A stretch of DNA of 64,000 nt. Origin: Schwartzia succinivorans DSM 10502. GTDB lineage: Bacteria > Bacillota > Negativicutes > Selenomonadales > Selenomonadaceae. The notes below the pieces were generated by a model. It did not search any database, was not told the origin of the DNA, and was given only the letters and a program-made list of their open reading frames with translations. A program made the translations under genes and the position numbers. How positions within the stretch are numbered: position 1 is the stretch's first letter; every line of letters begins with the position of its first letter. This document shows, one piece after another, positions 31,339 to 39,424 of this stretch. Location of the stretch: positions 1 through 64,000 of the forward strand of contig NZ_FQUG01000007.1 in assembly GCF_900129225.1 (NCBI RefSeq). The letters run 5' to 3'.

Positions 31339-32136
31339 ATGAAAAAGATTGCCTTATTTCTTCTTTGTCTTGCCGCATGTCTGACGTTTTTCCTTCCTGC
31401 ATGCCACGCAGCGCAGGCTCTTCCCCCTGCACCGACACAGGACATTTATCTTGTGGACAACGCAGTTATGGTGTCGCCCGAGGACAGGCAGACACTTCTT
31501 GCAGTCGGCAAAGAGCTTGACGAAAAAACCGGAGCGCAGATTGTCGTTGTTACGATGAATACGCTTGGCGGAGAAAATCTGGAGGACTACGCGAACCGAC
31601 TGTTCCGCTCATGGGGAATCGGCAGAAGGGAGAAAAATAACGGTGTTCTGCTCCTGATTGCTAAGGAGGACAGAAAATTCCGTCTGGAGGTAGGCTACGG
31701 ACTTGAGGGGGTCATTACCGACGGCTTTGCCGGTGAGGTTCTCGACGATATGAAGGTCTATTTCCGTGACGGGGATTATTCTCCTGCCATCGTCAAGGCT
31801 TATGGGAAGCTCGCGCGGAAAGCCTACGAAGCAGAAAACATGGAGGTTCCCAAAAGTGTGGAGGACGCAGAGGATGAGTTTCCTTTCTGGCTTGGGATTC
31901 TGTTTCTCGTCGTGCTCAGCGCTATCGCCCTTCTCCTGATTTTCTTTTTCTATCGGGTCATAATGGGAATTCTTCTTTGGGGACTTTATCTTTTGAGCTC
32001 AGGCTTTATTGACTGGCGGTACGACTTTGATCTGAGTTTCAAAGACTTCCTTGGTTTCGGAGGAGGCTCATCGGGCGGACGCGGTGGCTTTGGCGGCGGA
32101 AGCTCGGGTGGCGGCGGTTCTTCCGGCGGATGGTAA
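31339..32136 (+). CDS. TPM-domain membrane protein, copy 1
   Basis: This 265-residue protein has a signal peptide (KKIALFLLCLAACLTFFLPA), a TPM domain (DIYLVDNAVMVSPEDRQ, GAQIVVVTMNTLGGENLEDYANRLFRSWGIG, NGVLLLIAKEDRKFRLEVGYGLEG, ITDGFAG), two membrane helices after residue 180, and a Gly/Ser-rich tail (FGGGSSGGRGGFGGGSSGGG). It belongs to the YgcG-like group that accompanies LemA. It is paralogous to the next gene. Confidence 0.9.
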   Translation: MKKIALFLLCLAACLTFFLPACHAAQALPPAPTQDIYLVDNAVMVSPEDRQTLLAVGKELDEKTGAQIVVVTMNTLGGENLEDYANRLFRSWGIGRREKNNGVLLLIAKEDRKFRLEVGYGLEGVITDGFAGEVLDDMKVYFRDGDYSPAIVKAYGKLARKAYEAENMEVPKSVEDAEDEFPFWLGILFLVVLSAIALLLIFFFYRVIMGILLWGLYLLSSGFIDWRYDFDLSFKDFLGFGGGSSGGRGGFGGGSSGGGGSSGGW

Positions 32137-32148
32137 AAGGAGCAAACT

Positions 32149-33027
32149 ATGAATATAAAAATAAAACGGCTTTTCTCTGTTTTTGTTTTTCTGTTCGCGT
32201 GGCTTACTGTGCTTCTGCCCTCGTGCAACGCGGCAGAGATTCCTCCCATGCCCACGCAGGATATTTATATCCAGGACAAAGCAAACATGGTCAGTGCGGA
32301 GGACAAGGCAAAAATTCTTGCCATGGGCAGAGCTCTCGACCAAGCGACACGGGCTCAGATAGCAGTGGTGACGATAGATTCACTGGACGGGGATAACCTT
32401 GAAGAATACGCTAATAAGCTCTTCCGCAACTGGGGCCTGGGCGACCAGAAGAAAAACAACGGTGTCCTGCTTCTCATTGCAAAGAATGACAGAAAGTTCC
32501 GCATCGAGGTTGGCTACGGCCTTGAGGGAACCATTACCGACGGCTATGCCGGTACGGTGCTTGATGGCATGAAAGCTCAGTTTCGGGCAGGAAACTACTC
32601 CCCCGCAATCCTCGCAGCCTACGGACAGCTTGTCCGAAAAGCATACTCAGCAGAGGGCCTGACCCCTCCTGCGGAAGTAGAAACGGCTGTGTCGGCGGCA
32701 AAAACAAAGCAAAACGTCGTAACCGAGGAAGATGTGGACGATATGTCATTTTGGGAATTAGCCGTGGGCGCCATAATCGGAATAGGCCTTATCGGGGTTC
32801 TCATCTGGTGCCTCTGGCAGATGTTCTATACGCTTCTCATGGGACTCAGCTACCTGCTCCTGCTTCTTTCCTCCGGCGCTATCGACTTTACGGATAAATT
32901 CCCCACCGGCGGCGGTGGCGGCAGTGGCGGATACTCCGGCGGCGGTCATTCCGGTGGCGGCCATCACTCCTCCGGCGGCGGTCACGGTGGCAGCTCCGGC
33001 GGTGGCGGTTCTTCCGGCGGCTGGTAA
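32149..33027 (+). CDS. TPM-domain membrane protein, copy 2
   Basis: The 292-residue paralogue of the preceding gene has the same order: signal peptide, TPM domain (DIYIQDKANMVSAEDKAK, EVGYGLEG, ITDGYAG), hydrophobic helices near 200-245, then a Gly/Ser/His-rich tail (GGYSGGGHSGGGHHSSGGGH). The His residues in its tail are absent from copy 1 and could bind metal. Ribosome site AAAAGGAG precedes it. The terminator at 33034 closes the operon. Confidence 0.9.
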   Translation: MNIKIKRLFSVFVFLFAWLTVLLPSCNAAEIPPMPTQDIYIQDKANMVSAEDKAKILAMGRALDQATRAQIAVVTIDSLDGDNLEEYANKLFRNWGLGDQKKNNGVLLLIAKNDRKFRIEVGYGLEGTITDGYAGTVLDGMKAQFRAGNYSPAILAAYGQLVRKAYSAEGLTPPAEVETAVSAAKTKQNVVTEEDVDDMSFWELAVGAIIGIGLIGVLIWCLWQMFYTLLMGLSYLLLLLSSGAIDFTDKFPTGGGGGSGGYSGGGHSGGGHHSSGGGHGGSSGGGGSSGGW

Positions 33028-33033
33028 CAAAAT

Positions 33034-33079
33034 AAAAGACCTGAATGAATGCGAAAACTGCATTTGTTCAGGTCTTTTT
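33034..33079 (+). terminator. Rho-independent terminator
   Basis: AAAGACCTGAA pairs with TTCAGGTCTTT, with an AT/GC-mixed loop, then TTTG. It ends the LemA-TPM-TPM operon. Confidence 0.85.
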
Positions 33080-33107
33080 GCGTTCATAATATAACTCGGC
33101 AAAAGAT

Positions 33108-33262
33108 GTCCCCCACTTCTGCCCTAAAGGACTAGCTGCGCGTCGTAAGTGGGGGCTGGGACTAATAACAGGCGGTGAGCATATCTCTCCCGCCTCGCGC
33201 GACGCGAAGCTAGTGCCATTGGCAAAATGCCGCAGAGGAAAGTTTGCCTATGGCAAACTTTA
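33108..33262. repeat. Structured intergenic element with interleaved inverted repeats
   Basis: CCCCCACTT (33110-33118) pairs with AAGTGGGGG (33147-33155). ACTAGCT-GCGCGTCG (33131-33145) pairs with CGACGCG-AAGCTAGT (33200-33214). GGCGG (33171-33175) pairs with CCGCC (33190-33194). AAAGTTTGCC pairs with GGCAAACTTT (33239-33262). The first two pairings cross, as in alternative folds or a pseudoknot. It could be a dispersed repeat, a small RNA, or the end of a lost element. Confidence 0.55.
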
Positions 33263-33317
33263 ATTGAAGGCATTATAATTAATCATTCGATGATTCAGGT
33301 TGATGGCAATTTTGAAA

Positions 33318-33418
33318 TCTGATAAAATGATTTTAGTAAATTTGATAAAGTCACTTTTACGAATTTGATAAAATAAATTTAGCATATTTGATAAAATCGA
33401 TACCATAAATTTGTGAAA
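33318..33418 (+). repeat. Five repeats of TTTGATAAA at an exact 23-bp period
   Basis: Copies begin at 33318 (TCTGATAAA), 33341, 33364, 33387 (TTTGATAAA) and 33410 (TTTGTGAAA). The units also share an A/T-rich second half. They end 14 bp before the start codon of the DUF4143 ATPase. The exact period looks like iteron-type or operator repeats bound by a protein; a binding factor is not known. Confidence 0.75.
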
Positions 33419-33432
33419 ACGAGGTGCGTAAA

Positions 33433-34710
33433 ATGCAAAACAATGACTACCGCTCCAGAATTATCGACAGCATAATAAAAGACCATCTTGAAGCGTTCGG
33501 CGCTGTCTGCATTGAAGGACCGAAATGGTGTGGAAAGACATGGACTGCCATGCACAATTGCAACAGTCAGTTTATGCTGGGTGATTCAAAAGATAATTTT
33601 CAAAACCGTAAGCTGGCACAGCTTGATCCCGCTATGATTTTGAAGGGAGAAGCCCCACGACTCATTGATGAATGGCAGGAGGTTCCGAGTATTTGGGATG
33701 CTGTACGCTATGAAGTGGATAGTCGTCAGGCACAGGGGCAGTTCATTCTGACCGGCTCATCTACCCCGAAAAGAAAAGGCATAATGCACAGCGGTGCAGG
33801 GCGCATCGTTCCTCTCCGAATGCGTACAATGTCCCTATGGGAATCCGGCGATTCTGACGGGAAAGTATCTCTTCACTCCTTATTTACCGGAGACGTCGAG
33901 ACACAGCTGACCGGAGACGTCGAGCTGAAAAAAATAGCGCAGCTCATTGTCCGCGGCGGCTGGCCCCAAAGTCTGACGGTTCCGAAGGAAAAATACCACC
34001 TTCTCCCCCAGGGTTATATTAACGCCATAATCGATGACGGCTCTAACCGCCTTGATGAAATAAAAAGAGACAGCTCAAAAATGATTCGCCTGCTGAAATC
34101 TTTGGCAAGAAACGAATCAACGACCGTATCAAACAAGACACTCAAAAAAGATATTATGGATGTTGATGGCATTGCTATAAGCGACCCCACCATTGCAGAA
34201 TATCTGGATGTCTTTCGCAGATTGTATCTAATCGAAGACCAGCCACCTTTCAGCCCCGGTGTTCGTTCATCGGTACGAGTCAAGCAAAGCAGCAAGCGTC
34301 ACCTGACCGACCCCTCCATTGCCTGCAGCCTGCTTGGGCTGAACGAAGAAGGCCTTATCAACGACCTTAATACAATGGGTTTCCTGTTTGAATCCATGTG
34401 CGAGCGCGACCTGTGGCTTTATGCTATGCCCCACGGTGGCAAGCTCTTCCATTATCAGGACTATCGTGAAAAAGAAATCGACGCGATTGTGGAAATGCCA
34501 AACGGCGACTGGGGCGCGTTCGAAATCAAACTGGGCGCCCATCAAATTGATTCCGCCGCAGAAAATCTTTTGAGCATCCGCGCCGATATTGCAAAAGAAG
34601 GCAAAGGAAAAGAACCAAAATTTCTCTGTGTCCTCTGTGGCTTAAGCAATGCCGCATATAAACGCGAAGATGGTGTATATGTTGTTCCCGTTACCTCGCT
34701 GAAACCGTAA
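33433..34710 (+). CDS. AAA ATPase with DUF4143 domain
   Basis: The protein of about 425 residues has Walker A GPKWCGKT, Walker B APRLIDEWQEVP, sensor LTGSS, then a DUF4143 C-terminal part with a PD-(D/E)XK-like motif (EKEIDAIVEMPNGDWGAFEIKLG). Such ATPases are common in gut anaerobes; the role is unknown and a defence or competence role has been guessed. I choose ATG 33433, 8 nt after ACGAGG, not the GTG at 33424. In-frame TGDVETQLTGDVELK shows a small duplication at residues around 155-168. Five 23-bp repeats sit directly upstream. Confidence 0.85.
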   Translation: MQNNDYRSRIIDSIIKDHLEAFGAVCIEGPKWCGKTWTAMHNCNSQFMLGDSKDNFQNRKLAQLDPAMILKGEAPRLIDEWQEVPSIWDAVRYEVDSRQAQGQFILTGSSTPKRKGIMHSGAGRIVPLRMRTMSLWESGDSDGKVSLHSLFTGDVETQLTGDVELKKIAQLIVRGGWPQSLTVPKEKYHLLPQGYINAIIDDGSNRLDEIKRDSSKMIRLLKSLARNESTTVSNKTLKKDIMDVDGIAISDPTIAEYLDVFRRLYLIEDQPPFSPGVRSSVRVKQSSKRHLTDPSIACSLLGLNEEGLINDLNTMGFLFESMCERDLWLYAMPHGGKLFHYQDYREKEIDAIVEMPNGDWGAFEIKLGAHQIDSAAENLLSIRADIAKEGKGKEPKFLCVLCGLSNAAYKREDGVYVVPVTSLKP

Positions 34711-34753
34711 AAAAAGATGTGACAAAGACTTTATTTTTGTCACATCTTTTTTA
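34710..34753. terminator. Bidirectional terminator
   Basis: AAAAAAGATGTGACAAA pairs with TTTGTCACATCTTTTTT around GACTTTATT. It separates the convergent DUF4143 and SGNH genes. Confidence 0.85.
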
Positions 34754-34790
34754 TTACCTACCAAGCAACGACAACTGCCAAAAATACTTC

Positions 34791-35747
34791 TTAGCGATTA
34801 AGTTTTTCCTTCAGCAACCGAATAAGATAATCTGTGTGTATTCGCTTGCCTTCTTCGTTAAGGTGGTAACAGCTATCATAAAACAGCTCTGCATCATAGA
34901 TGCAATCGTTGTAGTTTCCGAGAATTTCAACATCATTTTCACGATAAAAAGCTTCAATAGCATGTATTCTTCCCAAGTCCTTGTCCGAAAATTTCTTTTC
35001 GCCATGTAGCAAATTAGGCCATGCAGCATAAACAGTTATGTTACTTTGATGACAATAACTGATAAAATCTTCCAGTTCCTTTTGGGCATCACTCGATATT
35101 GAATCGTTAGGAAACATTTCTCCCATATATGTTGTCAAGTCTTTTTTCTTTGCTACAGGATTATAGGTCATATCCCCATTTTTATTGAGATATTTGCGGT
35201 CATAATGCTCATCATCTTCATTCTCTGCTAATATAATCCGCTTCCACGTTATCTTAATTAAAGTTTGTATATTCATCGATTTTATAAAAATAATCTTATC
35301 GACAAATGACATGTCGTAAAAAAAAGCAGGATCATAACCTGCTATATATGCAACATATCCCAAGGACGGGTTCATTTTATCATCGTCGTAAAAATCATAT
35401 TCAAGCGGGAGAATAACGGTATCACCGCTGTGAATATATTTCTTTGCCCTATGAAAAATATAAAAATGAAGCGGCGCTGCTACACCATAGTTAACTGTAG
35501 GAATTCGAAATTCTTTTTCAATTTTTTCAGTGTCAACGCCAAAAAGAGTATTTGAACCGGAAATGAACATTATTTTAGGTGCGTTTATGGAATTTGCATA
35601 CGAATCTTTGACCTGAAAAAAGCCATCACAATTGTATGTCGCCATATTAGGGTATCCTAAATTAGCAAAGAACAATAATGGTTTTGGTGCCAAACCTGCA
35701 ATCATTGCTAAAGCAAAAATGATGATGTATCTCCGGTAAAAACTCAC
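34791..35747 (-). CDS. SGNH/DltD-like acyltransferase partner of the MBOAT protein
   Basis: The 318-residue protein has one N-terminal membrane helix (YIIIFALAMIAGLAPKPLLF), then an extracytoplasmic SGNH-like domain: FISGSNTLFGVD (Ser block), YGVAAPLHFY, DTVILPLEYDFY and DSCYHLNEEGKRIHTD (catalytic Asp/His block). It probably transfers the acyl group that the MBOAT protein exports onto a polysaccharide or wall polymer. It starts 14 bp after the MBOAT stop. Acceptor unknown. Confidence 0.7.
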   Translation of the reverse strand: MSFYRRYIIIFALAMIAGLAPKPLLFFANLGYPNMATYNCDGFFQVKDSYANSINAPKIMFISGSNTLFGVDTEKIEKEFRIPTVNYGVAAPLHFYIFHRAKKYIHSGDTVILPLEYDFYDDDKMNPSLGYVAYIAGYDPAFFYDMSFVDKIIFIKSMNIQTLIKITWKRIILAENEDDEHYDRKYLNKNGDMTYNPVAKKKDLTTYMGEMFPNDSISSDAQKELEDFISYCHQSNITVYAAWPNLLHGEKKFSDKDLGRIHAIEAFYRENDVEILGNYNDCIYDAELFYDSCYHLNEEGKRIHTDYLIRLLKEKLNR

Positions 35748-35761
35748 GTTTTATACGCCCC

Positions 35762-37225
35762 TTAAAATTGAAAATATAAAAATTCTGATTCGACATAACC
35801 CATAGAATGAAGTATTATTGCAAAAAGCATTCCCAACACCCCTGCCAACACCGTCATACGCCGCGGGTGTGATTGCATACGACTGATGAAAAGCTGTGGG
35901 TTAGGAAAGCACGCAAGAACCACGGTTAATACCACTAACAACGCCCCTGTATTCAACAGGCTGGAAGTAACTGTCCATTTGATAAACTGCACTCCATACT
36001 GACTAAGGAACGACAGATATTTCGCATAAAATCCACCATCTGGCAAGGCAATGTTATGCACATTCACCATTGCAGACAACACTGCCACAGCATCACCTAC
36101 ACTGTTCGCCCTAAAAAATACCCAGCACACGACAACACACATGAAAGTAAGTCCCCAATTAACCACACCAGGAAGATTTATTTTCAGTCTTCGCCAGCAG
36201 TGATTCACCATCAGGAAAACACCGTGAAGTCCACCCCATAAAATGAAAGTCCAGCCTGCCCCATGCCACAATCCAATAAGCAGCATACTGACAAAAAGAT
36301 TCCGCATCTTCATGAACTCTCCGTCACGGTTGCCACCCATGGGAACATAAAGGTAATCCTTCACCCACTGCCCCAGAGTCATGTGCCATCGCCGCCAAAA
36401 ATCAATCATGCTTTGCGCCTGATATGGTGAATTAAAGTTCACCGGAAATTTCAGATTAAACATCAGCCCCAATCCAATTGCCATTTCACTATAACCGGAG
36501 AAATCAAAATAGAGCTGAAAAGTATATGAGAGCGCCCCTATCCACGCCTCGAAAAATGTCAGGTTGTCAGCCATTGAAAATACTTTATTAACGATAGGCG
36601 CAAGATTGTCAGCAATCAAAACTTTTTTCGCCAATCCCATTACAAAAAGAGTCAGTCCCAACGCTACATTTTCAATATTGACGTGAAAAGTCTTTTCTGA
36701 CGTGAACTGTGGAAGCATTTCCTTATGGCTGATGATTGGACCCGCAATAAGATGGGGAAAGATTGTCACAAATTCGCAATAGGTGAGAAAATCATGCTTT
36801 GCTGCTTCGTTCCGATACACGTCTACAAGATACGCTGACTGCGTGAAAGTAAAAAAAGAAATGCCAAGGGGCAGAATTATGTTTGGCAAATCAAATGCGT
36901 TCCCGCTAAGGTCATTGATTGTAGCGATGAAAAAATCCGTGTACTTAAAATATCCCAACAATGCAATATTGCCTGTTAATCCTATAATGAGCCATAATTT
37001 CTTTCGGCTTGTTTCTCCTATATTCTTCCCCATGAAATAGTTGAATAATATGGATGTAAAGAGCAACGGAACATAGCGAATATCCCAGTATCCGTAAAAG
37101 GTAAAAGATGCCGCTACCAGCAGCAAAGTCGCAGCTCGATGGCCCACATATCTTGCTGTGAGGAAAAACCCTGCAAATACAATAGGTAAGTAAACACAAA
37201 TAAACGCATACGAGTTAAATAGCAC
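35762..37225 (-). CDS. MBOAT family O-acyltransferase (AlgI/DltB-like)
   Basis: About 487 residues with many membrane helices. MBOAT motifs include FTFTQSAYLVDVYRNEAAKH, AGPIISHKEMLPQF, YFDFSGYSEMAIGLGLMF, DFWRRWHMTLGQWVKDYLY and LWHGAGWTFILWGGLHG with the catalytic His. I choose GTG 37223-37225 (LFNSYAFICVYLPIVF), 8 nt after GGAG; a longer frame begins in the operator. It moves an acyl group across the membrane for the SGNH partner. Divergent Xre gene and palindrome suggest regulation. Confidence 0.88.
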   Translation of the reverse strand: MLFNSYAFICVYLPIVFAGFFLTARYVGHRAATLLLVAASFTFYGYWDIRYVPLLFTSILFNYFMGKNIGETSRKKLWLIIGLTGNIALLGYFKYTDFFIATINDLSGNAFDLPNIILPLGISFFTFTQSAYLVDVYRNEAAKHDFLTYCEFVTIFPHLIAGPIISHKEMLPQFTSEKTFHVNIENVALGLTLFVMGLAKKVLIADNLAPIVNKVFSMADNLTFFEAWIGALSYTFQLYFDFSGYSEMAIGLGLMFNLKFPVNFNSPYQAQSMIDFWRRWHMTLGQWVKDYLYVPMGGNRDGEFMKMRNLFVSMLLIGLWHGAGWTFILWGGLHGVFLMVNHCWRRLKINLPGVVNWGLTFMCVVVCWVFFRANSVGDAVAVLSAMVNVHNIALPDGGFYAKYLSFLSQYGVQFIKWTVTSSLLNTGALLVVLTVVLACFPNPQLFISRMQSHPRRMTVLAGVLGMLFAIILHSMGYVESEFLYFQF

Positions 37226-37269
37226 AAACCCCACTCCCTGCAAATCAAATCCAGATTTAATTTTACAAT

Positions 37270-37306
37270 CCATTTAGGATAATTTCAATATTATTATCCT
37301 AAATGG
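37270..37306. promoter_or_regulatory. Perfect 14-bp-arm palindrome, likely Xre operator
   Basis: CCATTTAGGATAAT (37270-37283), 9-bp spacer, ATTATCCTAAATGG (37293-37306). It lies between the divergent MBOAT and Xre genes, where an autoregulating repressor would bind. There is no T-tract beyond the arms, so it is unlikely to be a terminator. Confidence 0.75.
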
Positions 37307-37355
37307 ACAATTTATGACAACACTATCGTACTCTGATTACAGGGGGGAATGGTGC

Positions 37356-37688
37356 ATGTTTGGTGAACGATTAAGAAACCTACGGGAACATCAGGAAATG
37401 TCTCAGGGCGAAGCCGCACAAAAGCTAGGCATTACACAAAATACTTATAGCCGTTATGAACGTGGCATTCGAGAACCTGATTATGAGACGCTGAAAAAGA
37501 TTGCAAATTTCTATGACGTTTCCATAGATTATCTGCTTGGCAACGATGACCCGTCAATAGAAGAAGATTTAACAGATTTGGAAAACATACTGATGAACGG
37601 CAGATATACGATTTACGCACATTTCCCTACCGATGATGAACGGGAAACTCTCAGAGATTTTCTCCGCGTTCTGTATCGACGAAAATAA
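37356..37688 (+). CDS. Xre-family transcriptional regulator
   Basis: The 110-residue protein has an N-terminal HTH_XRE (LRNLREHQEMSQGEAAQKLG, then ITQNTYSRYERGIREPD) and the YDVSIDYLLGNDDP end typical of this class, plus a C-terminal segment (TDDERETLRDFLRVLYRRK). I choose ATG 37356 after GGGGGG; the frame is open upstream but without a ribosome site. It probably binds the palindrome at 37270-37306 and controls itself and the MBOAT operon. Confidence 0.85.
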   Translation: MFGERLRNLREHQEMSQGEAAQKLGITQNTYSRYERGIREPDYETLKKIANFYDVSIDYLLGNDDPSIEEDLTDLENILMNGRYTIYAHFPTDDERETLRDFLRVLYRRK

Positions 37689-37703
37689 CGTCATTTAAGC
37701 CCG

Positions 37704-37757
37704 AAAAAAGAGCCCGTTGCATTAGGCAAATTGCTTAATGCAACGGGCTCTTTTTTC
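37704..37757. terminator. Bidirectional terminator
   Basis: AAAAAAGAGCCCGTTGCATT pairs with its complement, with an inner GGCAA/TTGC extension. It separates the convergent Xre gene and ABC importer. Confidence 0.9.
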
Positions 37758-37768
37758 AAATATTCACA

Positions 37769-39424
37769 TCACACACTTATATCCTCGTTTTTCGTGAGCT
37801 TGAAGAACAGCAGCAGCGAAAGAATAGAGGTCAGTGTCAGAATCGTGGAGTACGCGGCAGCGTTGCCGAAGTTGCTGCGGATAACCTCCGCGTAAATCGC
37901 AACGGTCAGTGTACTTGTGGACTGTGTATAGAGGATAATCGAGGAGCTGAGCTCGCTGATAAGCGTTATCCAGCTCATGATTGCGCCTGCGAGAACACCC
38001 GGCAGCATCATGGGAACCATGACCTTGCGGAAGGAGGTGAACTCACTTGCGCCTAGGCTCACAGCAGCCTCCTCCACGCTTGGAGAAATCTGTCCTATGA
38101 TGGCTGTACTGGAGCGTATGGTGTACGGCATACGGCGTATCGTCAGCGAAATTATGATGATAAGCGCCGTTCCCGAAAGGACGATAAGCCCTGAGTTGAA
38201 GCTGGAAAGGAGCGCGATACCAAGAACAGAACCCGGAATGATGTACGGGAACATGGTCAGAGTATCCAGAAGACTTGTAAGCATAGACGGCTTACGCACC
38301 GTGAGATAGGAAATCAAAATACCCAGTACGACAACGAATACGATGGCTGCCAAGCCGAAGGCATACGTGTTGAATATAGACGAATTATCCTTCGCGAAAA
38401 GAGTATTCTCATAATTCATCAGCGAGAAGCTGCCTGTATAGACCGCGCCTCCCACCGTTTCAAGGAACGATGTGAAGATAACCGTGAGCTGCGGAAGCAT
38501 TGCGATAAAGCAGACGCCGTAAACGAAAAGATACGACGCAATTTTTTCCATTCCCTTTGCTTTTACAGGCTGCATAGGTTTAAGAGCTGTCATTGCATAG
38601 GAATAGTGCTTTGCCATCATGCGCTGCAGGAAGAACAGGAAAAGCGTAATCGCCACGACAATAACGCAGAGCGAAGCCGCGAAATGGTCGTCCGTGGATA
38701 CCTCACCCATGAACTGGGTGTAAATGAGTACCGGGAAGGTCTTATAGCCCTCACCAATGAGCATTGGCGTACCGAAATCCGAGAACACGCGCATGAACAC
38801 GAGAAGCGAGCCTGCAAGAAGTGACGGCATGACCAAGGGCAGTATAATCTGACGCACGCGGTCAAAAGCACCGCAGCCAAGGCTTTCAGCCGCTTCGTTA
38901 AGTGAGCTGTCCATATTTTTCAGCGCGCCCGACACGTACATATAAATCAGCGGGAAGGACTGCAGAGAGAATACCAAAACGATACCGGCAAAGCCGTAAA
39001 TTCCGCCGAAGTGAATTCCGGGCAGCTGGTTAATAAGCTGCGTGATGAAGCCGTTTCGTCCCAAAAGCTGAATCCATGCGTACGCTCCGATAAACGGTGG
39101 CGAAAGGTACGAAATAACGATAAGAATATTTACGTATTTGCTGGCAGGAATCTTATAGCTGCGCAAAAGATATGCCATAGGAAGTCCGATAAGTGCTGCC
39201 AAAAGCGTTGAGCAGATTGTTACGCTGAAGCTGTTTACCAGAGTGCTCCAGTAGAATTTCCGCCCGAAGAACTTCGTAAAATAATCAAGCGTAAGCTGAT
39301 GATTTACAGGGTCAACTACGCTCTGATACATGATAAGAAACAGCGGATATACGACGAACAGTACAAAGAAGCACAGAATGACGAGTGTAAACGCCATCCA
39401 GATGCTTGGCTTTTTCAGGCTCAT
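37769..39424 (-). CDS. Fe3+-type ABC importer, fused permease
   Basis: The 551-residue protein has two homologous permease halves, each with an EAA loop (NEAAESLGCGAFDRVRQIILP and EEAAVSLGASEFTSFRKVM). This tandem form is typical of FbpB/AfuB-type ferric or phosphonate importers. It overlaps the ATPase stop by 4 bp and is last in the binding protein-ATPase-permease operon. Substrate is inferred from family; ferric ion is likelier than aminoethylphosphonate but not certain. Confidence 0.88.
   Translation of the reverse strand: MSLKKPSIWMAFTLVILCFFVLFVVYPLFLIMYQSVVDPVNHQLTLDYFTKFFGRKFYWSTLVNSFSVTICSTLLAALIGLPMAYLLRSYKIPASKYVNILIVISYLSPPFIGAYAWIQLLGRNGFITQLINQLPGIHFGGIYGFAGIVLVFSLQSFPLIYMYVSGALKNMDSSLNEAAESLGCGAFDRVRQIILPLVMPSLLAGSLLVFMRVFSDFGTPMLIGEGYKTFPVLIYTQFMGEVSTDDHFAASLCVIVVAITLFLFFLQRMMAKHYSYAMTALKPMQPVKAKGMEKIASYLFVYGVCFIAMLPQLTVIFTSFLETVGGAVYTGSFSLMNYENTLFAKDNSSIFNTYAFGLAAIVFVVVLGILISYLTVRKPSMLTSLLDTLTMFPYIIPGSVLGIALLSSFNSGLIVLSGTALIIIISLTIRRMPYTIRSSTAIIGQISPSVEEAAVSLGASEFTSFRKVMVPMMLPGVLAGAIMSWITLISELSSSIILYTQSTSTLTVAIYAEVIRSNFGNAAAYSTILTLTSILSLLLFFKLTKNEDISV

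Noticed and set aside
33318-33418. 23-bp repeats as a CRISPR array
   Set aside because: The units are nearly contiguous with no unique spacers of CRISPR length.
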